Assembly: GCF_024494575.1 (NCBI RefSeq)
Contig: NZ_JANHDO010000001.1
Span: 124,001 to 188,000 of the forward strand
From: Halorubrum salinum
GTDB taxonomy: Archaea; Halobacteriota; Halobacteria; Halobacteriales; Haloferacaceae
DNA length: 64,000 nt
Direction of reading: 5' to 3'
This document shows positions 17,708 through 27,293 of this stretch, piece after piece. Every line of letters begins with the position of its first letter. The first letter of the stretch is position 1. The notes below the pieces were generated by a model. That model saw only the letters and a program-made list of their open reading frames with translations. It had not been told where the DNA came from and made no database searches. Both the position numbers and the translations under genes were made by a program.

Positions 17708-19008
17708 CTCGCGTGAGCGCCATTCCAACCGACCACGGCGTCGCCGAACTCGGCGAGTTCACCTTCGAGTGCGGGCAGTCGGTCCCGGAGCTGGAGGTGG
17801 CCTACGAGACGCACGGCGAGTTCGAGGGCGACAACGTCGTGCTGATCTGTCACGCGCTCACCGGCAGCCAGAACGTCGCGCGCTCGCCCGCGGCCAGCCG
17901 GGATGAGAGCGCCCGCGGAGCCGGGCAGGCCGGGCAGGCCCGCGCGTGGTGGGACGACATCGTCGGCCCCGGGAAGGCGATCGACACGACCGAGTACTAC
18001 GTCGTCTGCGCCAACGTCCCCGGTTCCTGTTACGGGACGACCGGACCGACGAGCGAGCGACCGCCCGACCTCGATCTCCCCGACGAGCCGGACCACGACC
18101 GGTGGGGGACCGCGTTCCCGCCGGTGCAGGTCGAAGACTGGGCGCGCGCGCAGCGCCGCCTCCTCGATCACCTCGGCGTGGGTCGGCTGCGAGCCGTCGT
18201 CGGCGGTAGCGTCGGCGGCATGAACGTCTTGGAGTGGGCGAAGCGGTACCCGGACGACGTCGACCGGATCGTCGCGATCGCGACCGCCGGCCGTCTCGAC
18301 GCGCAGTGTCTCGCGCTCGACGCCGTCGCTCGCCGCGCGATCCGCGCGGACGCGCACTGGAACGAGGGGAACTACTACGGTGACGACCGGCCCTCGCCGG
18401 ACGAGGGGCTCGCCTTGGCCCGACAGATCGGCCACATCATGTACCTCTCGAAGGCCTCCATGGAGCGGAAGTTCGGCCGTCGCTCTGCGGGTCGCGACTC
18501 GCTGACCCGCGAGGAGGGCGACCTCGGGCTCCCGCCGGAGCCGACGGCGGCGTTCTTCCCGTATCGGGAGGTCGAGTCGTACCTCGACTACCAGGCCGAG
18601 GGGTTCAGCGAGCGGTTCGACGCGAACAGCTACCTCTACCTCACGCGCGCCATGGACGAGTACGACCTCTCCGCGGGCCACGGCACCGACGCGGACGCGA
18701 TCGCCGCCTTCGAGGGCGAGGCGCTCTTGGTGAGCTTCACCGCCGACTGGCACTTCACGGTCGAGCAGTCCGCGTCGCTCGCGGACGCCTTCCGCGAGCG
18801 CGACGTGCCCGTGGCTCACCACGTGATCGACTCCGATCACGGTCACGACGCGTTCCTCGTCGAACCCGAACACGTCGGGCCCCCGCTCCGCGACTTCCTC
18901 GTCGACGGCGTCGCGGGCCGTGCCGTCTCCGACGACGGCGGCGACGACGAGGACCCGCGTCCCGAGTCGGACCACGCGCCCGTCCACGCGAGCCTGTTCA
19001 GGGGATGA
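17704..19008 (+). CDS. metX: Homoserine O-acetyltransferase (MetX)
   Basis: 434 aa alpha/beta hydrolase-fold enzyme using acetyl-CoA to make O-acetylhomoserine. The nucleophile elbow is [12 protein letters not shown], the catalytic His sits near the end in SDHGHDAFL, and the oxyanion segment [10 protein letters not shown] is near residue 45. The GTG at 17704 overlaps the metY stop by 4 nt, giving translational coupling. Together with metY it completes the direct sulfhydrylation route to homocysteine. Confidence 0.94.
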   Translation: MTRVSAIPTDHGVAELGEFTFECGQSVPELEVAYETHGEFEGDNVVLICHALTGSQNVARSPAASRDESARGAGQAGQARAWWDDIVGPGKAIDTTEYYVVCANVPGSCYGTTGPTSERPPDLDLPDEPDHDRWGTAFPPVQVEDWARAQRRLLDHLGVGRLRAVVGGSVGGMNVLEWAKRYPDDVDRIVAIATAGRLDAQCLALDAVARRAIRADAHWNEGNYYGDDRPSPDEGLALARQIGHIMYLSKASMERKFGRRSAGRDSLTREEGDLGLPPEPTAAFFPYREVESYLDYQAEGFSERFDANSYLYLTRAMDEYDLSAGHGTDADAIAAFEGEALLVSFTADWHFTVEQSASLADAFRERDVPVAHHVIDSDHGHDAFLVEPEHVGPPLRDFLVDGVAGRAVSDDGGDDEDPRPESDHAPVHASLFRG

Positions 19009-19048
19009 CCGACGGTGCGGGCGGCACGCGACCTGACCCGTGGTCGGA

Positions 19049-19100
19049 GCGGTCTGTGCCCGCCTCGGCTCACCCGGCGCGGTCTGTGCCCGCCTCGGCT
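19049..19100. repeat. 22-bp direct repeat at the junction of two convergent genes
   Basis: A 22-bp sequence occurs at 19049-19070 and again at 19079-19100, a 30-bp period. The second copy runs into the stop codon of the leftward gene at 19099. It looks like a small local duplication. Confidence 0.85.
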
Positions 19101-19587
19101 ACTCGTCCCGCTCGCCGACCACCCACTTGTGCGAGTAGCTCTCGCCACAGGTACAGTGGGCGTACGCGTGGACCACGTCGCCGTCGGCGTAGAGCCCGCC
19201 GACCTCATCGTTTTGCGCCTCGGCGAACGCGAAGACGAACTGGACCGCGTGGTCGGTCTCGGAGTCGGCGTCGGGGTCGTCGTCGCCGGAGCCGGCGTCG
19301 CCGTCGACGCGCTCACCGTCACCGAACGGGCAGACGCCGCCGTCGAGCGAGCGCGCGATCTCGCCGTCCGCGCCCATCGCGGTCTTCGCGAACTCCATCG
19401 CCCCCATACCCGTGCCGGCCTCGAACGCCGACCGTCCCGTCTCGCCGTCGAGGATCAGCCGGACCCCGTCGTCGGTCTCGGTACCGACCGACCGAAGCCG
19501 AGAGTCGTCGTCGAGATACGCGTCGCTCACGAAGAACACTACGTCGTCGAGCCGCTCGCCGGCGAGGAACTCGTCGAGGTTGCTCAT
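19099..19587 (-). CDS. Haloarchaeal protein of unknown function (DUF5807-like)
   Basis: 162 aa. The N-terminus (MSNLDEFLAGERLDDVVFFV) is followed by a strand-rich domain with GETGRSAFEAGTGM and MEFAKTAMG, an acidic low-complexity loop (about 110-128), and a C-terminal CTCGESYSHKWVVGE segment with two Cys and a His that could bind metal. I associate it with a haloarchaeal family of unknown function. It is convergent with metX. Confidence 0.78.
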   Translation of the reverse strand: MSNLDEFLAGERLDDVVFFVSDAYLDDDSRLRSVGTETDDGVRLILDGETGRSAFEAGTGMGAMEFAKTAMGADGEIARSLDGGVCPFGDGERVDGDAGSGDDDPDADSETDHAVQFVFAFAEAQNDEVGGLYADGDVVHAYAHCTCGESYSHKWVVGERDE

Positions 19588-19735
19588 GCCGGCCGGACGC
19601 GCGTGAGCGGTAAAAGGCGTGCGAGTCGCGCGCTCGTCTCACGGGCGATCCGAGCCCGCCACGCCGGACGTACCGATGCCGACGCGGCTGGAATCGGGGT
19701 AACTGTTAATACGTACCACTGAGATCCGTCGCCTG

Positions 19736-19840
19736 ATGAGCGCGCAAACCCCATCCGGAGATCGACTCGTCGAGTGGGCACAGCTGGTCGACGAGACGGT
19801 TCCGGAGGAGGTCCGAGAGGACCGTCCCGCCGAGCGATAA
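19736..19840 (+). CDS. 34-residue small protein
   Basis: A complete ATG-to-TAA frame encoding MSAQTPSGDRLVEWAQLVDE and a further 14 acidic residues. A TATA-like TTAAT (19705-19710) lies 28 nt upstream, the right spacing for a leaderless transcript. Third codon positions are GC-rich as in real genes of this genome. It sits 52 bp before hef on the same strand. The function is unknown; it is likely real but too short for certainty. Confidence 0.55.
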   Translation: MSAQTPSGDRLVEWAQLVDETVPEEVREDRPAER

Positions 19841-19892
19841 CTTTCACCCCGCTTCGCGAAGGCTTTAGGCCGGAGGCGGCGTAGGCCCGCCG

Positions 19893-22325
19893 ATGGCGAC
19901 CGAGGCCGCCGGAATCGACCGATCGCTGCTCGTCGACGACTTCCTCCAGCACCGCCGCTACCAGGTCCAACTGGCCGACGCGGCCGCCGCCGACCACACT
20001 CTCGTCTGTCTCCCGACCGGCCTCGGCAAGACCACGGTCAGCTTACTCGTCACCGCAGAGCGCCTCCACGAGGCGGGCGGGAAGGCCCTCTTTTTGGCCC
20101 CGACCAAGCCGCTCGTCCAACAGCACGCGGAGTTCTACCGCGAGGCGCTCTCGATTCCGGACGACGAGATCGTCGTGTTCACCGGCGACGTGAAACCCGA
20201 CGACCGCGCCGCGGTGTGGGAAGACGCACGCATCGTGATCGCGACCCCGCAGGTCGTCGAGAACGACCTGGTCGGCAACCGGGTCTCGCTTTCCGACGTG
20301 ACCCACCTGACGTTCGACGAGTGTCACCGCGCGACCGGCGACTACGCGTACGTGTACATCGCCGAGCGCTACCACGCCGACGCCGCGGACCCGCTCGTCA
20401 CCGGGATGTCGGCGTCGCCGGGCGGCGACACGGAAGAGATCGAAACGGTGTGTGAGAACCTCGGGCTCCGTAACGTGGAGGTGATGACCGAGGACGACGC
20501 CGACGTCGGCGAGTACACCCACGACACCGACGTCAGTTGGGAGCAGGTCACCCTCCCCGACGAGGTGCTCGCGATCCGCGACGCCCTCAACGAGGTGATC
20601 ACGGACCGGCTGGAGAAGCTCAAGCAGCTGGGCGTGACGAATACGACGAACCCCGACCTCTCCCAGCGCGACCTCAACGAGATGCGGGGGAAGCTCAAGA
20701 AGATGATGGACAACGACCAGTCGGACGGCTACAAGGGGATGAGCACCCACGCGGAGGTGATGAAGCTCCGCCGGGCCGTCGAACTCGTCGAGACGCAGTC
20801 CGTGGAGTCCGTCCGGCGCTACTTCGAGCGACAGCGCGAGGCGGCCCGCTCGTCGGGCGCGTCGAAGGCGAGCCAGCGGATGGTCGCGGACCCCAAGGTG
20901 CGAGACGCGATGCGGAAGGCCGAGTCGTTCGACGGCCTCCACCCGAAGTTCTCGAAGGCCCGCATCCTGCTCGCGGAGACGCTCGGCATCAACGAGGGCG
21001 AACGCGCGATCTTGTTCACCGAGTCCAGAGACACCGCCGAGGCGCTGGTCGAGTTCCTCTCCGCCAGCTTCGACGTCCGGAAGTTCGTCGGTCAAGGCGA
21101 CAAGGAGGGCTCCGACGGGATGAGCCAGAAACAGCAGCAGGAGACCTTAGACGAGTTCAAAGACGGCGCGTTCGAGGTGCTCGTCTCCACGAGCGTCGCC
21201 GAGGAGGGGCTCGACGTCCCCGAGGTCGACCTCGTGTGTTTCTACGAGCCGGTTCCCACGGCCATCCGGTCGATTCAGCGGAAGGGACGGACCGGCCGGC
21301 AGGCGGAGGGGAAAGTCGTCGTTCTGATGGCGGAAGACACCCGCGACGAGGCGTTCTTCTGGATCTCGCGGCGGCGTGAAAAGAAGATGGAAAGCCAGCT
21401 CGCAGACCTGAAGGAGGCCACCGACGACATCGAGGAGTCCGTCGGCGACGACGGGCAGGCAGGACTCGACGCGTTCGCCGAGGAGTCCGAGACCGACAGC
21501 GACGGGGAGACGACCGCGCCCGACAGCGACGGGGGGCCCGACAGCGACGGAGACAGCGTCGACGGCGAGGGCGACGCCGGACTCACCGACTTCGCCGCGG
21601 AGGTGCGCGACGGGGGTGACGACGGCGACGACGGAAGCGAGGCCGACGGCGTCGTCGCGACCGCCGGCGTCGACGAAGGCGTCGAGGTCGTCGTCGACCA
21701 GCGCGAGCTCGACTCCTCGATCGCGAAGGACCTCTCGACGCGGGACGGTCTCGTCACCCGGCTGGAGACGCTCGCGGTCGGCGACTACGTGCTCTCGGAC
21801 CGCGTCGCCGTCGAGCGGAAGTCCGCCGCCGACTTCGTCGACTCGATGCTCGACGCCGACCGCTCGTTGTTCGAGCAGATAGGTGAGCTCTCACGGGCGT
21901 ACGCTCGGCCCGTAATGATCGTCGAGGGGGCGAACCTCTACGGGCAGCGCGACATCGACCCCAACGCGATCCGCGGCGCGCTCGCGTCGCTCGCGGTCGA
22001 CTTCGACGTGAGCGTTCTGCGGACCGAAGGCGAGACGGACACCGCCGAACTGCTCGCGACGATCGCCTGCCGCGAGCAGGAGACGCGCGACCGCGAGATA
22101 AGCGTCCACGGCGAGAAGACGACGAAGACCCGCGCGGAACAACAGGAGTACGTCGTCTCCGCCATCGCCGACATCGGCCCCGTCACCGCTCGCTCGCTCT
22201 TGGAACACTTCGGCACCGTCGAGGCGGTGATGACGGCGCGCGAGGAGGACCTGCTCGCGGTCGACGGCGTCGGACAGGTGACCGCGGAGCGCATCCGCGA
22301 GGTCGTCGGGAGCGAGTACGAGTGA
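19893..22325 (+). CDS. hef: Hef helicase/nuclease (XPF/FANCM-like)
   Basis: 810 aa. The N-terminal superfamily 2 helicase has Walker A LPTGLGKTT, the DECH box (LTFDECHRATGDYAYVY) and a C-terminal helicase core with STSVAEEGLDVP and QRKGRTGR. An acidic linker rich in Asp/Gly/Ser (about 510-605) follows. The XPF/ERCC4 nuclease has the signature VERKSAADF, and tandem helix-hairpin-helix motifs end the protein (GPVTARSLLEHFG, VDGVGQVTAERI). Hef processes stalled forks and branched DNA. TATA-like CTTTAGG lies 25 nt before the ATG. Confidence 0.96.
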   Translation: MATEAAGIDRSLLVDDFLQHRRYQVQLADAAAADHTLVCLPTGLGKTTVSLLVTAERLHEAGGKALFLAPTKPLVQQHAEFYREALSIPDDEIVVFTGDVKPDDRAAVWEDARIVIATPQVVENDLVGNRVSLSDVTHLTFDECHRATGDYAYVYIAERYHADAADPLVTGMSASPGGDTEEIETVCENLGLRNVEVMTEDDADVGEYTHDTDVSWEQVTLPDEVLAIRDALNEVITDRLEKLKQLGVTNTTNPDLSQRDLNEMRGKLKKMMDNDQSDGYKGMSTHAEVMKLRRAVELVETQSVESVRRYFERQREAARSSGASKASQRMVADPKVRDAMRKAESFDGLHPKFSKARILLAETLGINEGERAILFTESRDTAEALVEFLSASFDVRKFVGQGDKEGSDGMSQKQQQETLDEFKDGAFEVLVSTSVAEEGLDVPEVDLVCFYEPVPTAIRSIQRKGRTGRQAEGKVVVLMAEDTRDEAFFWISRRREKKMESQLADLKEATDDIEESVGDDGQAGLDAFAEESETDSDGETTAPDSDGGPDSDGDSVDGEGDAGLTDFAAEVRDGGDDGDDGSEADGVVATAGVDEGVEVVVDQRELDSSIAKDLSTRDGLVTRLETLAVGDYVLSDRVAVERKSAADFVDSMLDADRSLFEQIGELSRAYARPVMIVEGANLYGQRDIDPNAIRGALASLAVDFDVSVLRTEGETDTAELLATIACREQETRDREISVHGEKTTKTRAEQQEYVVSAIADIGPVTARSLLEHFGTVEAVMTAREEDLLAVDGVGQVTAERIREVVGSEYE

Positions 22326-22326
22326 C

Positions 22327-23154
22327 CTACAGTTCGTACACCTCGCCGTCGACCGCGAGCGGCTCCGCGAACGCCTCGTCGACGGGATAGTAGTGTGCGA
22401 GGTGGACCAGTCGCGTCCGCGCCGCGTCCAGTTCGTCGGCGAGCGCCAGCGCCCCCTCGCGGGTCATGTGCTTCGTCCCGAACGTGCGCGGGACGCCGTC
22501 TGCGTCCTCGTGGCGGCCGCCGATCGGGTGGTGGTGACAGAGCGACGCGGGGACGATGGCGTCGGCCAGGAGGAGGTCGGCCCCGGCGAGCGCCTCGCGC
22601 GAGCGCTCGGGTATGTCGTAGCTGGTATCGCCCGTCAGCGAGAGCTTTGCACCGGTTTCCGGATCCTCGATGATGACACCGAAACACAGGAGCGGCGGGT
22701 GATCGACGGGCACCAGCCGGACCTCGAACCCGCACGTCTCGAACGGGGCGAACGGCTCGCGGGCGTGGACGCCGATCCGGTCTTCGAGGTAGTCGTACTT
22801 CCGGCGGATCGTCTCCGCGACGCTCTCGTCGGTCGCCGGGTCGGTCTCCGCGGGCGCGTGGACCGGGAGCCCGTCGACGAGCCGGTAGACGTTGCCGAGC
22901 CCGTCGAGGTGGTCGAAGTGGATGTGGGTCACGAGTCCGGCGTCCGGAAGCGGGACGTCGGCGTCGAGGAACTGGCTCCGGAAGTCGGGACTGAAATCGA
23001 CGAGCAGGGCCTCGCCGGTGCGGTCGTTCTCGACGTGCACGGAGAACCGCGAGCGCGACACCCCTCGTTCGCGCGCCGCCTCGCAGGTGTCACAGTCGCA
23101 GCCCACCGTCGGCGTCCCGGTCGTGTCACCGGTTCCGAGGAGCGTGACGCGCAT
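22327..23154 (-). CDS. MBL-fold metallohydrolase (PhnP-like)
   Basis: 275 aa beta-lactamase-fold hydrolase. The metal motif is THIHFDHLDGLG, with further ligands at LTGDTSYD and a late HLAHYY. The N-terminus GTGDTTGTPTVGCDCDTC carries a cysteine cluster seen in PhnP-type phosphodiesterases. The likely activity is phosphodiester or cyclic-phosphate hydrolysis, substrate unknown. Its stop is one base beyond the hef stop, convergent. The start at 23154 matches the conserved MRVTLLGTG. Confidence 0.85.
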   Translation of the reverse strand: MRVTLLGTGDTTGTPTVGCDCDTCEAARERGVSRSRFSVHVENDRTGEALLVDFSPDFRSQFLDADVPLPDAGLVTHIHFDHLDGLGNVYRLVDGLPVHAPAETDPATDESVAETIRRKYDYLEDRIGVHAREPFAPFETCGFEVRLVPVDHPPLLCFGVIIEDPETGAKLSLTGDTSYDIPERSREALAGADLLLADAIVPASLCHHHPIGGRHEDADGVPRTFGTKHMTREGALALADELDAARTRLVHLAHYYPVDEAFAEPLAVDGEVYEL

Positions 23155-23257
23155 GGACAGCCGTCCTCGGGCCACGGACTTAGCGTCCGCGGTCGGGGAT
23201 TCGTGAGATGGACCGGGTCGGTCGCTCGTCGCCGTCTCGCCGCGCCCGCGGGCTCGG

Positions 23258-23761
23258 CTACGGCTGTCGCACTCGGATCCGTCCGTCGGCGTCGACGGTG
23301 ACGAAGAGCCGGGAGCGGACCTCCCGGCCGTGGACCGCGTCGCCGGCGCGGTCCCCTATCGCCTTCATCAGCTCCGGCGCGGTCTGGTTCACCTTCACGC
23401 CCGCCTCGTCGCAGGCGTCGTACACCCGCTTCGGCGCGTCGTAGAGGTCCGTTCCCGCGCCGATCTCCACTCTGACCGGCGCGGAGAGCGCCTCCGCAAA
23501 CGCGACCGTCTCGCGGGCGCGCTCCACGTTGTCGCGGGCGCTGGCCTCGACGCTGGAGACGTTCGCCCGCGACGTGCCGAGTCGGTCCGCGATGTCCGAC
23601 TGCCGGAGCCCTCGTTCCCGCAGCGCGAGCACCTCGGCTTGCCGGTCCGTGAGGACGCTCTCGTCGGCGTCGAATCCCGCTCGTTCGAGCAGATCCGCGG
23701 CGTTGACGTCGTCACGGTCGGCGTCCGGATCGGAGTCGGCCGAGCCGTCGTCTGCGACCAT
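23258..23761 (-). CDS. Tfx-family DNA-binding protein
   Basis: 167 aa from ATG at 23761; a TATA-like TTTTTTGAA lies about 29 nt upstream. After an acidic N-terminus, the helix-turn-helix (about 40-85) reads LTDRQAEVLALRERGLRQSD and continues IADRLGTSRANVSSVEASA. The C-terminal Tfx domain (about 100-160) includes LYDAPKRVYDACDEAGVKV. Tfx of Methanothermobacter binds DNA downstream of the fmd (molybdenum formylmethanofuran dehydrogenase) promoter; haloarchaeal members have no known target. A molybdoenzyme link here is only suggestive. Confidence 0.85.
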   Translation of the reverse strand: MVADDGSADSDPDADRDDVNAADLLERAGFDADESVLTDRQAEVLALRERGLRQSDIADRLGTSRANVSSVEASARDNVERARETVAFAEALSAPVRVEIGAGTDLYDAPKRVYDACDEAGVKVNQTAPELMKAIGDRAGDAVHGREVRSRLFVTVDADGRIRVRQP

Positions 23762-23932
23762 GCCGACACAGACGAGACGAGCGTTCAAAAAACGGCGGTT
23801 TCGGGGCGAATGGACTCCGGTGCCCAGTGCGCTCCGACGCGTCCGCGTTCGGTACGTGTCTCCGCGTGGTGCGTGCTCTCCGTATCGTTGGATCATCCGA
23901 TCGGCGACGAGAGGGTCACGCGGACGGAGAGC

Positions 23933-23969
23933 GTGTGTCACGCGACCGGAGGGTGTGTCACGCGACCGG
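23933..23969. repeat. 17-bp direct repeat, 20-bp period
   Basis: GTGTGTCACGCGACCGG at 23933-23949 and again at 23953-23969, in the 252-bp gap between the TRAM and Tfx genes. It is about 170 bp upstream of the Tfx start and downstream of no gene on that strand. No function can be assigned. Confidence 0.8.
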
Positions 23970-24013
23970 CGGCGTTCGGACTGTCCGTGGGGTGGGGCCG
24001 CCCCGGGAGCCGG

Positions 24014-24490
24014 TCACTTGCCCCAGAAGTTCTCTCGGCTGCCGAGCCGTTCGCGGTCCGGGCGGTCGCGGCGGCGGTCGCCCTCGTCGTCTTCGGCGTC
24101 TGCGTCCGCGTCCGTCTCGGCCGCGTCCGCGTCGCCGTCCTCCTCGTCGGGATCGTCGGGGAGGCGCTCGACGACCTCCTTCGCGGTCGCGTGGCTCGAT
24201 TTCACGCGGTGGATCCGCACCTCGGCGCGCGCCGGGGGGAGGAGCCCGTCGACGAGCACGATGAAGCCGTCGTCTGTGCGGCCGACGCCCGACCCGCTCT
24301 CGTGGATGTCGTCGACCTCGACGACGACCTCCTCGCCGGGCTGCACCGGCTGCTGTTTCAGCTCGTAGATCGGCATGTCGTAGTGGCTACACCACTCCGC
24401 GCCGCCCTTGTTGCCGTAGTGTTGACACCCCATCCCCTGGATCTGTTCGTCGAATCTGGGGCAGTCGTCGGCGAGTGGACAGTCCGCCAT
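24014..24490 (-). CDS. TRAM-domain protein with N-terminal cysteines
   Basis: 158 aa. The N-terminal 45 residues carry four Cys (CPLADDCPRF, GCQHYG, EWCSHYD) that may bind metal. Residues about 50-110 form a TRAM domain (GEEVVVEVDDIHESGSGVG, then DGFIVLVDGLLPPA), an RNA-binding fold. The tail is Asp/Arg-rich. Archaeal stand-alone TRAM proteins are proposed RNA chaperones; the Cys region is an extra element. TATA-like GTTTAC lies 27 nt before the ATG. Confidence 0.85.
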   Translation of the reverse strand: MADCPLADDCPRFDEQIQGMGCQHYGNKGGAEWCSHYDMPIYELKQQPVQPGEEVVVEVDDIHESGSGVGRTDDGFIVLVDGLLPPARAEVRIHRVKSSHATAKEVVERLPDDPDEEDGDADAAETDADADAEDDEGDRRRDRPDRERLGSRENFWGK

Positions 24491-24615
24491 ACCGTACAGG
24501 AGTTCGGCCGCCGTTGTAAACGTTTTCGACTCTCAGACCGAAATTCGACGGAATCAGGCGTCTCACGCGGCCGAGCGGTCGCTGATCGGGAACGGCGGCG
24601 TTACGACCGCGACGG

Positions 24616-24963
24616 TCACAGGAACTCGCGGACCTCCGAGTACCACATGTCGTGGTGGTCGACGGCACCGATCGCGTCCGCCACGTCGACCGCGATCGCG
24701 TGCCAGCACCGTTCGTCGGGGTCTGCCGGATCGAGGTTGTACGTCGCGTCCGCACAGGTGCACTCGCCGTCTTCGACCACGTACTCGTCCTCGTGGCCGA
24801 CGACGACGGTGAAGTCTCTGTAGCGTTTCACTCGCCCCTCGCCGACCGCCTCGATCGCCCGCTTCCCGCGGTCGCCGTGGTCGTCGACGACGGCGGCGGC
24901 GATCGGACCGGTCAGCTCCCCGGTCTCGGCGAGCGCCTCGCGCCAGTCGTCGACCGGCTCCAT
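24616..24963 (-). CDS. SWIM zinc-finger protein
   Basis: 115 aa. The C-terminal half has the SWIM pattern CTCADATY...RCWHAIA (C-x-C then C-x-H). The N-terminal half contains GEGRVKRYRDFTVVVGHEDEY, the beta strands that precede SWIM motifs. SWIM proteins in archaea and eukaryotes can partner RadA/Rad51 paralogues, but nothing here proves that. TATA-like GTTTAAC lies 26 nt upstream. Confidence 0.83.
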   Translation of the reverse strand: MEPVDDWREALAETGELTGPIAAAVVDDHGDRGKRAIEAVGEGRVKRYRDFTVVVGHEDEYVVEDGECTCADATYNLDPADPDERCWHAIAVDVADAIGAVDHHDMWYSEVREFL

Positions 24964-25058
24964 GCCGCCCCGTTCTCACGCAGTCCGTTAAACACCGTCG
25001 GTCAGTCCGACGATCCCGATCACAACCGATTCACCGCTGCCGCTCGAAGCGCTCGACG

Positions 25059-25331
25059 ATGAGTGAGACGGACCCCTCGGAGCCGGTTCCCGTCACGGTG
25101 TACACCCGTGAAGACTGTTCGCTCTGTGTCGCCGCCCGAGAGGCGATAGAGGACGTGGCCGCAGACCTCGACGTGGCGATCGACCTACGGATGGTCGACG
25201 TCGACGAGGACCCGGAACTCGCGGACGAGTACGGCGAACGCGTCCCGTACGTGCTCGTCGACGGCCATCCGGCCTTCAAATACGAGGTCGACGAGCGCGA
25301 ACTGCGGTTGAAACTGTTGGCGTCGTCGTGA
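25059..25331 (+). CDS. Glutaredoxin/thioredoxin-like protein
   Basis: 90 aa. Thioredoxin fold with a redox motif CSLC near residue 20 (VYTREDCSLCVAA), the cis-Pro in ERVPYVLVDG, and a C-terminal helix (RELRLKLLA). The length and motif resemble the DUF836/glutaredoxin-like group. It probably reduces disulfides of an unknown partner. It is convergent with the DUF1508 gene, 8 bp away. Confidence 0.86.
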   Translation: MSETDPSEPVPVTVYTREDCSLCVAAREAIEDVAADLDVAIDLRMVDVDEDPELADEYGERVPYVLVDGHPAFKYEVDERELRLKLLASS

Positions 25332-25338
25332 CCGCCCG

Positions 25339-27027
25339 CTATTCGACCGTCTCCGTGTCGGCACCGGGCGCGTTCTTTTTCACGCTCGTGACGCCGTCGA
25401 CCGCGTTCGAGCGCGAGGCGTATCCCTCACCGGAGTCCGCGATGACGTTGCCGTTGCGGTGGCGGAGCCGCCAGCGCCACTCGTCGGCGGCGTCAGCGTA
25501 GATCTCGAAGGCGGCGTTTCCGACTTCGAGAGCGTCTGCGTCGGGTGCGTAGCTCCGAATGCGCTCGATCGCGTCCTCCGCGCCCGCCTTCGAGGCGTAT
25601 CCCTCGCCGGAGTCGGCGATGATGTTGCCGTTGCGGTGTCGGAGTCGAAAGCGGTACTCGTCGGCGGCGTCAGCGTACAGTTCGAACGTCGCGGCCGCGC
25701 TGCCGTCGCTATCGCCGTCCGCCTCGGCCTCCGATTCGAGATCGTCTATGCCCGCCGCCGCGGCGTTCTTCCGCACGCTGTCGAGCCCCTGCCGGGCCTT
25801 CTGACGCGAGGCATACCCCTCACCGGAGTCGGCGAGCACGTTCCCGTTCTCGTGGATGAGCCGCCAGCGCCACTCGCCCGCGGCGTCCGTGAACACCTCG
25901 AACGCGGCGGGAGCGATCCGGAGATAGTCCGCGGCAGCGACGTGGTCACCGATCCGATCGAGCGCCCGCTTCGCGTTGGACTTCGAGGCGTACCCCTCGC
26001 CGGAGTCCGCGATGACGTTGCCGTTGTCGTGGCGGAGCCGAAAGCGCCACTCGCCCGCGACGTCTTCGAACAGTTCGAACGTGGCCGCGGTCGTGATCGC
26101 CTCGTCTTCGCTCGGCACGGCGATGTCCGGATCGGCGGCGTCGTCTGGTTCCGGCCCGTCGTCTTCGGCGAGCGATTCGGCCTCCTCGACTGCCGTCTCG
26201 ATCCGTAACACCCCGGCACCGCGAGCGTTCCGCCTGACGCTGTGAAGCCCTTTATGCGCTTTCCCGCGGCTGCTGTATCCCTGTCCTGACGTGGCGATGA
26301 CGTTTCCGTTGCGGTGGCGGAGCCGCCAGCGCGGCCTGCCACCTGCGTCGTCGAACATCTCGAATCGGGCCTTGCTCTCGCGCAGGGCTGCCGTTTCGGC
26401 CCGCGCGGACGCGACTTCGGCGTCGAGATTCGTGACCCGCTCCTCGGCTGCGGCCCGTTGGTCTCGGGCTGCGTTCAGTTCGTCCCGCGTCGTCGCCAGA
26501 TCCTCACGAGTCGACGCCAGCTCTGCGGCAGTCTCGTCGCGCTCCGTCACGGTGGCGGTCGTTTCGGCCTGCATGCGCTCGTAATCCTCGTACACCGGAT
26601 CGGATAGCAGCGGCACGACCGTCCCGGCGAGCCCGATCAGGAGCAGTCCGATCCCGTACAGAGCGATCACCGTCGGATCTCCGGAGGCGGTGAACCAGCC
26701 GTCGGGAAAGATGTTCACGAACCACACCACACCGGCGACGCTCACGGCCGTACCGAGGTACCCGAGGTACGTTCCGGTCCGCCGGAGCGGGAAGCGAATG
26801 ACCGCACCGAGCATGATGAACGGCGGTGCAAGCGCCGCGAACGCGTACCCGATACCCCGCGTCGTCGTCTCTGAGTCGGTGAACAGAAACAGTACGACAC
26901 CGGCGAGGCCGAGAACCACGCCGAACCCGAACAGCCAGTACCCGTTCACCTCGTCCGCGGTCCTCGGCGTTCCGATGCGTCGCTCGTACACTCCGCCCCC
27001 GGAACTCGCTTGGCTGTCGTCTACCAT
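25339..27027 (-). CDS. Membrane protein with coiled coil and five DUF1508 repeats
   Basis: 562 aa. Four membrane segments lie at about 30-50, 61-78, 87-107 and 120-141, then a coiled coil at about 147-222 rich in Ala/Glu/Arg. Five DUF1508 (YegP-like) repeats follow at about 222-270, 315-365, 383-430, 445-495 and 513-555. Each repeat has a WRLRHRNGNVIADSGEGYAS-like core. The middle three are separated by acidic linkers. DUF1508 domains are small beta-rich modules of unknown binding partner. TATA-like CATATAA lies 27 nt before the ATG. A two-repeat relative is encoded at 40756. Confidence 0.85.
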   Translation of the reverse strand: MVDDSQASSGGGVYERRIGTPRTADEVNGYWLFGFGVVLGLAGVVLFLFTDSETTTRGIGYAFAALAPPFIMLGAVIRFPLRRTGTYLGYLGTAVSVAGVVWFVNIFPDGWFTASGDPTVIALYGIGLLLIGLAGTVVPLLSDPVYEDYERMQAETTATVTERDETAAELASTREDLATTRDELNAARDQRAAAEERVTNLDAEVASARAETAALRESKARFEMFDDAGGRPRWRLRHRNGNVIATSGQGYSSRGKAHKGLHSVRRNARGAGVLRIETAVEEAESLAEDDGPEPDDAADPDIAVPSEDEAITTAATFELFEDVAGEWRFRLRHDNGNVIADSGEGYASKSNAKRALDRIGDHVAAADYLRIAPAAFEVFTDAAGEWRWRLIHENGNVLADSGEGYASRQKARQGLDSVRKNAAAAGIDDLESEAEADGDSDGSAAATFELYADAADEYRFRLRHRNGNIIADSGEGYASKAGAEDAIERIRSYAPDADALEVGNAAFEIYADAADEWRWRLRHRNGNVIADSGEGYASRSNAVDGVTSVKKNAPGADTETVE

Positions 27028-27293
27028 GGTGGTGAATCGACGGCCAGTTGGTTATATGTATGGGTGCGTGACAGGTAATATCCACGACGCGATTAGATAC
27101 CGATGATACGCCCGATTATCGATAAAAAGACCCGAATTGAGATGTATACGCTATCCGAAAACAACGGGTCAAAGTGGCAGACTCTGACCTTGTGGGATGA
27201 AGTCAAGTCACACGCCGTGCTCCGCTGGGCGGCCGTCGTCCAGACGCTGACGCGAACGGGCGTTTTTAATCCGAGCCGCCCAAGGGTAGTCCG

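Noticed and set aside
23933-23969. Direct repeats considered as a CRISPR-like array
   Set aside because: Only two copies with 3-bp spacing; no cas genes or regular spacers anywhere in the window.
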